From an uncultured Sphingobacteriales bacterium (GTDB lineage: Bacteria; Bacteroidota; Bacteroidia; Chitinophagales; Chitinophagaceae): a stretch of 58,694 bases of DNA. The notes beneath the pieces are model-generated. The model ran no database searches. It was given only the letters and a program-made list of their open reading frames with translations, and was not told where the DNA came from. This document shows positions 24,962 through 32,857 of the stretch, piece by piece. A program made the translations under genes and the position numbers. The stretch covers positions 1-58,694 of the forward strand of contig CALKHN010000096.1 in assembly GCA_937991535.1 (NCBI GenBank), read 5' to 3'. How positions within the stretch are numbered: the stretch's first letter is position 1; the number at the start of each line of letters is the position of its first letter.

Positions 24962-27394
24962 ATGATCAGGAACTATTTAAAAGTGGCATTAAGAAATTTA
25001 TGGAGAAATAAAGCCTTCTCCCTGATCAATATTATCGGACTTGCCACCGGCCTTTGCTACTTTATTCTTATTGCTCTATATGTGCTGGATGAACTGAGTT
25101 ACGACCGCTTTTACAAAAACGCCGGCCGCATTTACCGCATCAGTTCCGATATCCGCTTTGGGGGAGCCGAAACAAAATATCCGTTCACTTCCGACATGAT
25201 GGGTCAGATGCTGAAAAAAGACTATCCCCAGGTTGAGCAATACACACGCATTTATAATTCCAACGGAAGTAAACTCGTAAAAAAAGGAACACAGTTCATT
25301 ACGGAAAACCGTGTGGCACACGCCGATTCAACTTTTTTCGACGTATTTGATTTACCCGCGATTGCAGGCAATGCACCCACAGCGCTCAATGACCCCAATA
25401 CTGTGGTAATAACGGAAACAACCGCCCGGAAATACTTTGGCAACGTTGATCATGCTATGGGAAAAATTATTGAAACCGATGACAATAATAAAACACTGTA
25501 TAAAGTAACAGCGGTTATAAAAGATATACCCACTAATTCACATTTCAATTTCGATTTTATATTCTCCATGAAAAATGTGAATTACCAGTGGGGACAGTAC
25601 CTGAGCCATAATTTCCATACTTATCTTTTGCTTAAACCCGGTATAGCCCCCGAAACTTTTAAAAAAATCTTTGATCAGTATACGGATCAATATATGCTCC
25701 CCGAAGCAAAAGCATATTGGCAGATCAGCAGTATGAATGAGTTTCAGCAATCGGGTAATAAACTGGAGTATTCATTAACGCCGCTTACCAGTATTCATTT
25801 GTATTCTAACCGGCCTTTTGAACTCAGTGCCGGCGGCAACATACAATACGTATATATTTTTTCGGCGGTGGCCATTTTTATTTTGCTGATCGCCTGTATC
25901 AATTTTATGAACCTCACCACCGCACGTTCGGCAAACAGGGCTAAAGAAGTGGGCGTTCGCAAGGTATTGGGTACCGAACGGAAAAATTTAATAACACAAT
26001 TCCTCAGTGAATCTACCTTAACCGCTTTCATTTCATGTATACTGGCCATATTACTCGCATTTGCCATTATGCCTTTGTTCAACAGCATTTCCGGAAAAGC
26101 CATGAGCGTGCTCAACCTTTTCACGCCTGCCATCATACCTGTTTTGCTGCTGTTGCCATTTGTGGTAGGACTTTTAGCAGGCAGCTATCCCGCGTTTTTC
26201 CTATCTTCATTTAAACCCATAGAGGTATTAAAAGGCAGGTTAAGATCGGGCCGCAGCAACGGAAATCTCCGAAGCGTGCTGGTGATCTTTCAGTTTGCCA
26301 CTTCTATTGTGCTCATTGCAGGCACCATTATCATTTACCGGCAGTTGCATTATATACAAACAAAAAACCTGGGCTACAATAAAGAGCAGGTACTGCTTAT
26401 TGAAAATGGCTTCGCTTTGCAAAATACGCTCGAGACGTTTAAGCAGGATATGTTGCAGCAACCCGGCGTAATCAGCGCAACCATCAGCAGCTATTTGCCC
26501 ATACCCTCTTCGCGAAATGATAATATTTTTTCAGGAGAACGGATCATTGACGCCAAAAACGGGTTTAGCATGCAGGAATGGAATGTGGATTATGATTACC
26601 TGCGCACATTGGGTATAGAACTTATTAAAGGAAGGAATTTTTCCAGGGATTTCGGCACAGATTCCAATGCCGTGATTCTTAATGAAGCTACCGCAAAAAC
26701 TTTGGGATACACTGATCCCATAGGACAGCATATTTATAAATCGGGCATGGGCTCCGGCTCCGTAGCTTCGTACACCATTATCGGCGTAGTTAAAAATTTT
26801 CATTTTGAGTCTTTGAAAAGGGATATCGGTATGGTAGGTTTGTTTCTGGGCAGAAGTACCGGGTTTGCTTCTTTTAAAATGAATGCGGCCAATGCCCCGC
26901 AAATCATAAAATATGCAGAAAAGAAATGGAAAACATATGCTCCTGAAATGCCTTTCAGTTACCAGTTTTTAGACGCGGCATTTAACAATGTATACCGTGC
27001 GGAGCAACGTGTAGCAAAAATTGCAATAACCTTTTCGGTGCTGGCTATTCTTATCGCCTGTTTGGGATTGTTTGGATTAGCCACCTATATGGCCGAACAA
27101 CGCACCAAAGAAATCGGTATACGGAAAGTACTGGGCGCTTCCGTTAGCAATGTAGTTACAATGCTTTCCAAAGATTTTTTAAAGCTGGTAACGATCGCCT
27201 TTTGTATTGCCGCGCCCCTGGCGTGGTGGGCCATGAACAGTTGGTTACAGGACTTTGCCTACCGCATTGATATATCGTGGTGGATATTTGGCATTGCAGG
27301 TGTGCTGGCGCTTTTCATTGCTTTGTTTACGATTAGCTTCCAGGCCATAAAAGCAGCAGTGGCGAACCCCGTAAAGTCCCTGCGCACGGAGTAG
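24962..27394 (+). CDS. FtsX/MacB-type ABC permease 1
   Basis: 810 residues with the duplicated architecture of the family: N-terminal membrane helix (about 20-42), periplasmic MacB-type domain opening with DELSYDRF (43-50), three helices around the first FtsX motif KEVGVRKVLG (about 326), then a second helix, periplasmic domain and three final helices around KEIGIRKVLGAS (about 714). It ends ANPVKSLRTE, a tail shared along the array. It is expected to pair with the MacB-like ATPase in the inner membrane and act by mechanotransmission rather than as a channel. Substrate unknown. It follows the ATPase gene by 469 bp. Confidence 0.9.
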   Translation: MIRNYLKVALRNLWRNKAFSLINIIGLATGLCYFILIALYVLDELSYDRFYKNAGRIYRISSDIRFGGAETKYPFTSDMMGQMLKKDYPQVEQYTRIYNSNGSKLVKKGTQFITENRVAHADSTFFDVFDLPAIAGNAPTALNDPNTVVITETTARKYFGNVDHAMGKIIETDDNNKTLYKVTAVIKDIPTNSHFNFDFIFSMKNVNYQWGQYLSHNFHTYLLLKPGIAPETFKKIFDQYTDQYMLPEAKAYWQISSMNEFQQSGNKLEYSLTPLTSIHLYSNRPFELSAGGNIQYVYIFSAVAIFILLIACINFMNLTTARSANRAKEVGVRKVLGTERKNLITQFLSESTLTAFISCILAILLAFAIMPLFNSISGKAMSVLNLFTPAIIPVLLLLPFVVGLLAGSYPAFFLSSFKPIEVLKGRLRSGRSNGNLRSVLVIFQFATSIVLIAGTIIIYRQLHYIQTKNLGYNKEQVLLIENGFALQNTLETFKQDMLQQPGVISATISSYLPIPSSRNDNIFSGERIIDAKNGFSMQEWNVDYDYLRTLGIELIKGRNFSRDFGTDSNAVILNEATAKTLGYTDPIGQHIYKSGMGSGSVASYTIIGVVKNFHFESLKRDIGMVGLFLGRSTGFASFKMNAANAPQIIKYAEKKWKTYAPEMPFSYQFLDAAFNNVYRAEQRVAKIAITFSVLAILIACLGLFGLATYMAEQRTKEIGIRKVLGASVSNVVTMLSKDFLKLVTIAFCIAAPLAWWAMNSWLQDFAYRIDISWWIFGIAGVLALFIALFTISFQAIKAAVANPVKSLRTE

Positions 27395-27399
27395 ATGCC

Positions 27400-27432
27400 G
27401 CGGTCGGTATCCGCCGCGGCGGATCAGACCGC
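27400..27432. repeat. Spacer hairpin repeat, copy 2
   Basis: GCGGTC at 27400-27405 pairs with GACCGC at 27427-27432. The core contains the palindrome ATCCGCCGCGGCGGAT as in copy 1. It begins 5 bp after the stop codon of permease 1, so it would form a 3'-end hairpin on that transcript. No T tract follows. Confidence 0.8.
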
Positions 27433-27480
27433 GGGTAAATAAAACGAATAAGAGGGTGAGGCTGATCCCAAATTATCCAC

Positions 27481-27517
27481 TGTCCGCTTTCGTACACCAT
27501 ACGTCCGGTTTCGCACA
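27481..27517 (+). promoter_or_regulatory. Tandem operator pair upstream of permease 2
   Basis: Two palindromes, TGTCCGCTTTCGTACA (27481-27496) and CGTCCGGTTTCGCACA (27502-27517), are 5 bp apart, so centres are 21 bp or two helical turns apart on the same DNA face. The same layout occurs before permease 7. The geometry fits binding sites of an NtrC-type enhancer-binding protein. Confidence 0.65.
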
Positions 27518-27569
27518 CCCTGCTTCAAAACAGTCTTTTAAATGTTTGATATTCAATTGGTTGAATGGG

Positions 27570-27584
27570 TGGCATGCCGGTTGT
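27570..27584 (+). promoter_or_regulatory. Sigma-54-like promoter upstream of permease 2
   Basis: TGGCAT-GCCGG-TTGT matches the -24/-12 consensus TGGCAC-N5-TTGC at all but two positions. It lies about 60 bp after the operator pair and 37 bp before the ATG at 27622. Confidence 0.55.
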
Positions 27585-27621
27585 TTAAAAATATCCTATT
27601 AAGTCATTTCCAGCAATCGTT

Positions 27622-30021
27622 ATGTACAAAAACTATTTCATCACTGCTTTCCGGAACATCAGGCGCAGCAAGGTCTATTCCTTCATTAATATATTTGGGC
27701 TAAGTATAGGACTGGCATGCGCCATGCTTATTATCCTCTATGTAAAAGATGAAGTGAGTTACGACAGGTTTCATAAGAATGTAAATCATATTTACCGTGT
27801 AGTATCAAAGAGTAGCCGGGCGGGAACGGAATATAAAAGTAGCCACACAGGTTACCTGCAAGGCCCCAGGTTTACGGCTAATGTTCCCGGCATAGCATCT
27901 TTTGTTCGCATACAAAGCGGCATGCAGGATATAAAAAACGGTACCGATATTAAAAGCCATGATCTGCTGTTTGTTGATTCCTCCTTTTTTTCTGTTTTTA
28001 GTTTCCCCTTACTGTATGGGAATCCAAAGCACTGTCTTGAGGATCCCAAATCAATCGTGCTTTCAGAAGACGAGGCAATAAAGCAGTTTGGTACCGGCGA
28101 TGCTGTAGGCAAAATAGTGATGCTGAAAGCCGATTCTGTTTTCTCTCCGCACCGGGTTTCAGCTGTAGCCAAAACAGTTCCTCAAAATTCTTCTATACAG
28201 TTTAATATCCTGCTGCCATTCCGGGAATCAAAAGAAGACGCACTCAATAATGACAACTGGTTCAATTTCTTTCTGAATACGTTTGTAACAGTAAACCCTA
28301 ACAGTAATGTTTCAACAATTGAAAGTAATATACAAAAGTTTTATGTAGCAGACGCTACTAAAACTTTCAAAGCGATGGTAGAAAAATATGGTATTGAGGA
28401 TGAGGGATCAATGGGCACATACTTTCTGCAGCCCTATACCGATATGCACATGAGCGTGGAACTGCCTGCACAGAACGGGTTAACCAATGCAAGCACTCCC
28501 ATGTACTCCTATATCCTATCGGGAATCGCTTTGTTCGTGCTACTGATCGCATGCATCAATTTTGTAAACCTAACGGTTGCCCGCTCGGTAAAACGGGCCA
28601 AAGAGATCGGTATCCGTAAAGTGGTTGGTGGCGACAGAAAGCAATTGATGTTCCAGTTCCTCGGCGAATCTTTTGTGCTATGCTTTATCGCGTTTTCCTT
28701 AGCCGTGTTTATGGTATGGTCAATATTGCCCCTGTTCAATGATCTTGCCAACAAGGCATTGAGCTTTTCTTATCTTTTTGATGCCAAACTCATTAGTGGA
28801 TACATCTTACTTTTTATATTGACCGGGCTGCTTTCCGGATTTTATCCTGCATTGATTTTATCCGGATACAATCCTGTAGAGACCTTATACAGCCGGTTTA
28901 ATTTAAGAGGAAAAAACTATTTGCAGCAATCACTGGTGGTTTTGCAGTTTGCCCTGGCTTCTTTTTTAATCATTGCCACCTTTACAATTTACGCACAGTT
29001 CGATTATCTCACACATAAGGATCTTGGCTATGATGATCGCAATGTCATCGAGCTGTACAAAGATCAGATAGCACATGATGAAGCCGCTTTGTTCGGGGCA
29101 GAATTGCAGAAGAACCCCAATATTCTTGAAGTAGCATCCAAAAATGGTGGAGGATGGTCAACGATGGCGAGAATATCCAACGATTCCAGTGTACAGTTCG
29201 ATTACGAAACGGTAGACGAGGCGTACATACCATTGATGAAAATACCCGTTGTAAGAGGCAGAAATTTTTCAAAAGACTATCCCGGCGATGCTGCTCATTC
29301 CATACTGGTAAATGAATCGTTTGTACAAAAGGCAGGATGGAAAGATCCGATAGGTGAAACAGTTAATTTTTTTTACAACAACAACGAAATCTATACGGTA
29401 ATTGGCGTGGTAAAAGACTACCATAACAAGGCATTGAATCAAAAGATCGGGCCGCAAATGTTTACCATGAAAAAAGACAACTTGTTTGGTTTGTATGCCG
29501 TAAGAATAAAACCGGGTACAGAAACGCAGGTACTCAGCTATATCCAGAAAACCTTCAAACAATTTTACCCGCTGCATCCATATAACTATGTGTTTAAAGA
29601 CCAGCAGAAATTAAAAGAATATGAGCGGGAAGCAAAATGGAAGCAGATCATTCTATCCGGAGCCATACTGACTATTTTTATTTCATGTATTGGCTTGTTT
29701 GGCCTGTCCGTGCTGTCTGCAGAAAAACGAACAAAAGAGATTGGCATCCGGAAAGTGTTGGGTGCATCCGTTAACGGGTTGGTGACTGCTCTTTCAAAAG
29801 ATTTTTTAAAGCTGGTATTTATTGCCCTCCTGGCAGCTATCCCTGCCGCATGGATGGTTTCTGATAAATGGCTGCAGAATTATCCTTACCGCATTATACT
29901 GAGTTGGTGGTTGTTTGCTATAGCGGCTTTACTTGTGATAATGATTGCCTTATTAACGGTAAGCTTCCAGGCAGTTAAAGTGGCAATGGGAAACCCTGTG
30001 AAGTCGTTACGCACAGAGTAA
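27622..30021 (+). CDS. FtsX/MacB-type ABC permease 2
   Basis: 799 residues, same two-half architecture: N-terminal helix, DEVSYDRF, first FtsX motif KEIGIRKVVG (about 326) and second KEIGIRKVLGAS (about 703). The tail is GNPVKSLRTE. The first periplasmic domain differs clearly from permease 1 (for example SSRAGTEYKSSHTGYLQG early in the domain). It has its own upstream operator pair and sigma-54-like element, so it probably starts a transcription unit running into permeases 3-6. There is no ATPase of its own. Confidence 0.9.
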   Translation: MYKNYFITAFRNIRRSKVYSFINIFGLSIGLACAMLIILYVKDEVSYDRFHKNVNHIYRVVSKSSRAGTEYKSSHTGYLQGPRFTANVPGIASFVRIQSGMQDIKNGTDIKSHDLLFVDSSFFSVFSFPLLYGNPKHCLEDPKSIVLSEDEAIKQFGTGDAVGKIVMLKADSVFSPHRVSAVAKTVPQNSSIQFNILLPFRESKEDALNNDNWFNFFLNTFVTVNPNSNVSTIESNIQKFYVADATKTFKAMVEKYGIEDEGSMGTYFLQPYTDMHMSVELPAQNGLTNASTPMYSYILSGIALFVLLIACINFVNLTVARSVKRAKEIGIRKVVGGDRKQLMFQFLGESFVLCFIAFSLAVFMVWSILPLFNDLANKALSFSYLFDAKLISGYILLFILTGLLSGFYPALILSGYNPVETLYSRFNLRGKNYLQQSLVVLQFALASFLIIATFTIYAQFDYLTHKDLGYDDRNVIELYKDQIAHDEAALFGAELQKNPNILEVASKNGGGWSTMARISNDSSVQFDYETVDEAYIPLMKIPVVRGRNFSKDYPGDAAHSILVNESFVQKAGWKDPIGETVNFFYNNNEIYTVIGVVKDYHNKALNQKIGPQMFTMKKDNLFGLYAVRIKPGTETQVLSYIQKTFKQFYPLHPYNYVFKDQQKLKEYEREAKWKQIILSGAILTIFISCIGLFGLSVLSAEKRTKEIGIRKVLGASVNGLVTALSKDFLKLVFIALLAAIPAAWMVSDKWLQNYPYRIILSWWLFAIAALLVIMIALLTVSFQAVKVAMGNPVKSLRTE

Positions 30022-30092
30022 AATTAATTTGAAAATGCGGCAATTTGAAAATTTGAAAATGACCGGAAAAAAGTGATAACCTGAAAATGAAA

Positions 30093-30127
30093 GCGGTTGG
30101 CACGCGACCAAAGGAGCGTCAGACCGC
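30093..30127. repeat. Spacer hairpin repeat, copy 3
   Basis: GCGGTT at the left pairs with GACCGC at the right; the core reads CACGCGACCAAAGGAGCGTC. It is flanked by AATTTGAAAATTTGAAAATG-like filler on the left and GTGAAAATGTGG-type filler on the right. Confidence 0.75.
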
Positions 30128-30169
30128 GGGTAAATGTGAAAATGTGGAAACGTGAAAAATGTGGGAAAT

Positions 30170-30189
30170 GCCGCGGCGGATCAGACCGC
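30170..30189. repeat. Spacer hairpin repeat, truncated copy 4
   Basis: Only the right part is present: GCCGCGGCGGAT followed by CAGACCGC, matching the right half of copies 1 and 2. Confidence 0.6.
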
Positions 30190-30268
30190 GGGTAAATACA
30201 AGAACGTTCATTGCTGAAAGCCGATCCGGCACGGTGGACAAATTGCTGACAACTCAAGGACTACAATT

Positions 30269-32677
30269 ATGATAAAAAATTATTTCAAAACCGCCTGGCG
30301 CAACCTCCACAGGAACAAGTTGTTTTCTTTCATAAATATACTTGGACTGTCTATTGGTATTGCCACCTGCTTTGTCATGATGTTGTATGTTCAAAGCGAA
30401 CTGAGCTACGACAGGTTTCACAAAAATGCCGATAACATTGCAAGGATCATTTTCAAGGCAGATATCAATGGTGGAAAAATAAATGAAAGCGTGGTGATGG
30501 CGCCGGTAGCTAAAACCCTGAAAAGGGACTTCCCGGAAGTAAAAGATGCGACAAGGATTTTGAATTACGGTACTCCGAGGATCAGCTTTGAGAACAAAAC
30601 GTTTAAAAACGACCGTGTGGCCATTGTTGACCCGAACTTCTTCAGCATTTTTACCTTACCCATGATTGAAGGGGATGCAAAAACCGCTTTAGCAAACCCG
30701 TATTCCATTGTGATAACAAAGTCAACCGCAAAAAAATATTTTGGCGGGCAGGAGGCACTCGGTAAAACACTTGAGATCAACCATGATACCACGCTTTACA
30801 AAGTAACCGGCGTTATGGAAGACATACCAACCCATTCGCATTTCCACTTCGATGTATTTGCATCAATGAAAGGCTGGAGAGATGCTGATTCCGATTCATG
30901 GATGAGCGGTGGCTTTCATACCTATTTATTGCTGAAACCGGGTACTGATCAGCAAAAAATGCAGGCACGGTTTCCCGGTATGGTAGCCAGATACATGGGC
31001 CCGCAAATTCAAAAAAGCATGGGTCTAAGCCTTGAACAATTCAGAACGAAGGGCAACAAGCTCGGTTTTGTACTTCAGCCTTTAACCGGGATACACCTGC
31101 ATTCCCATACTTCAAACGAATTTGAGCCCGGCGGAAATGCCACATACGTGTATGTATTTGGTGGAATTGCACTGTTCATGCTTATGGTAGCCTGCATCAA
31201 TTTTATCAATCTCTCTACCGCAGGTGCATCCAAAAGAGCCAAAGAAGTAGGTATTCGCAAAGTAGCTGGCTCAGGTAAACTTCAGCTTATCAGGCAATTT
31301 CTATTTGAATCGTTGCTGTTAACCTTTTTTGCATTGCTAACTGCGTTTGTATTGCTGCAACTGGCGCTTCCCTGGTTTAATCGTATCGCCGGAAAGCAAT
31401 TGGGCGTTGGGTTAAACCCTGTATTGGCTTTTGTTATACTGGGAGCGATTGTTGGATTGGCAGCAGGAACTTATCCCGCGTTCTACCTTTCCTCTTTTAA
31501 GCCAGCTGCAGTGTTAAAAGGAAAAACCACCGGTGTTAAAAACTTTGGTTTGCGAAGCGGACTGGTTGTTTTTCAATTCTTCATATCAGTGGCTTTGATC
31601 ATAGGCACAATAGTGGTGCATCAGCAAATGAAATTTATACGAACCAAAGATCTCGGATACAACAGAAACCAGATCATTACCATTCCCAACTCATGGGCAT
31701 TGGGGGCAAATGAACGGGTATTTAAGGAAGAAATGTTGCAGGATCCGCGCATCATAAGTGCAACAATGTCGTGGTATAAGCCAACAGAACCCAACAACTA
31801 CAACAATGCGCTGGCCTACCCCGCTGGCAACGACAATTTAGTAGTAAGTGGCGTAAACTATTATGTAGATGAGCAGTATATACCAACCCTGGGCATGCAC
31901 ATGATCAGCGGAAGAAATTTCTTGAAAGATTTCCCTACCGACTCCAGCGCTATTGTTCTAAACGAAACTGCTGCAAAAGCTTTGGGATGGAATGCGCAAG
32001 CAGCTATTGACAAAACGGTGATAAGACAGAATAGTCCTAAAGGCGATAATTTTCCTTTTCATGTAATTGGTGTTGTAAAAAATTTCAATTTCAAATCACT
32101 TCACGAAACCATCAGTCCTTTGTATATGACCCTGCAACCTGAAGGTGGATTGATTTTTAAAATAACCAACAGCAATGTATCCGGACTGTTGTCCACTATG
32201 AAAACCAAATGGGACAGCTACAATACAAAAGAGCCATTTACCTTTTCTTTTATGGACGATCACTTCAACAATGCCTATGCCATTGAGCAAAAAACAGGTA
32301 CGATACTGAACATCTTTGCCATACTCACCATTTTTGTGGCTTGTCTTGGCTTATTTGGACTGGCAACATATACGGCAGAACAACGCACAAAAGAAATTGG
32401 CATCAGGAAGGTGCTGGGCGCCAGCGTAACACAGGTAACGCAAATGCTCTCTAAAGCATTTTTAAAACTGGTACTGATCTCTTCGCTCATTGCTTTCCCG
32501 GTTGCCTGGTGGGGTATGAATAAATGGTTGCAAAACTTTGCGTATCGTATTGATATTTCCTGGTGGGTATTTGTAATAGCAGGATTGGCAGCACTGGTAA
32601 TTGCGTTGATCACTGTGAGCTTCCAGGCAATAAAGGCGGCAGTTGCGAACCCCGTAAAGTCTTTGCGAACGGAGTAA
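30269..32677 (+). CDS. FtsX/MacB-type ABC permease 3
   Basis: 802 residues. It begins MIKNYFKTAWRNLHRNKLFS, close to the starts of the other copies. SELSYDRF opens the periplasmic domain. FtsX motifs are KEVGIRKVAG (about 324) and KEIGIRKVLGAS (about 707). The tail is ANPVKSLRTE. The spacer upstream (247 bp) has repeats but no operator or sigma-54-like element, so it is probably read through from permease 2. Substrate unknown. Confidence 0.9.
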   Translation: MIKNYFKTAWRNLHRNKLFSFINILGLSIGIATCFVMMLYVQSELSYDRFHKNADNIARIIFKADINGGKINESVVMAPVAKTLKRDFPEVKDATRILNYGTPRISFENKTFKNDRVAIVDPNFFSIFTLPMIEGDAKTALANPYSIVITKSTAKKYFGGQEALGKTLEINHDTTLYKVTGVMEDIPTHSHFHFDVFASMKGWRDADSDSWMSGGFHTYLLLKPGTDQQKMQARFPGMVARYMGPQIQKSMGLSLEQFRTKGNKLGFVLQPLTGIHLHSHTSNEFEPGGNATYVYVFGGIALFMLMVACINFINLSTAGASKRAKEVGIRKVAGSGKLQLIRQFLFESLLLTFFALLTAFVLLQLALPWFNRIAGKQLGVGLNPVLAFVILGAIVGLAAGTYPAFYLSSFKPAAVLKGKTTGVKNFGLRSGLVVFQFFISVALIIGTIVVHQQMKFIRTKDLGYNRNQIITIPNSWALGANERVFKEEMLQDPRIISATMSWYKPTEPNNYNNALAYPAGNDNLVVSGVNYYVDEQYIPTLGMHMISGRNFLKDFPTDSSAIVLNETAAKALGWNAQAAIDKTVIRQNSPKGDNFPFHVIGVVKNFNFKSLHETISPLYMTLQPEGGLIFKITNSNVSGLLSTMKTKWDSYNTKEPFTFSFMDDHFNNAYAIEQKTGTILNIFAILTIFVACLGLFGLATYTAEQRTKEIGIRKVLGASVTQVTQMLSKAFLKLVLISSLIAFPVAWWGMNKWLQNFAYRIDISWWVFVIAGLAALVIALITVSFQAIKAAVANPVKSLRTE

Positions 32678-32682
32678 ACGCC

Positions 32683-32716
32683 GCGGTTGCGGCACGCGAC
32701 AAAGGAGCGTTAGACC
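32683..32716. repeat. Spacer hairpin repeat, copy 5
   Basis: Begins GCGGTT 5 bp after the stop codon of permease 3; the core CACGCGACAAAGGAGCGTTA is close to copy 3; the right end is degraded (GACCACC). Confidence 0.65.
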
Positions 32717-32824
32717 ACCGGTAAAAAGGAAAAGTGAGAAGATAAAGGTCAGAAATTAAATGGTGTATATGAAACAACCGATATACAACGAAAAGAGCGT
32801 CAGAGCGCGTTAATATCAAACCTG

Positions 32825-32838
32825 TCTGCCGCGGCAGA
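32825..32838. repeat. Short palindrome TCTGCCGCGGCAGA
   Basis: A perfect 14-bp palindrome 20 bp before the start of permease 4. Its CCGCGG core resembles the centre of hairpin copies 1, 2 and 4. Confidence 0.6.
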
Positions 32839-32857
32839 TTTTAAATCTCAATCTCAA

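Noticed and set aside
30207..30250. Sigma-54-like match GGCACGGTGGACAAATTGC upstream of permease 3
   Set aside because: The GG to GC spacing is wrong for -24/-12 and no operator pair lies upstream.
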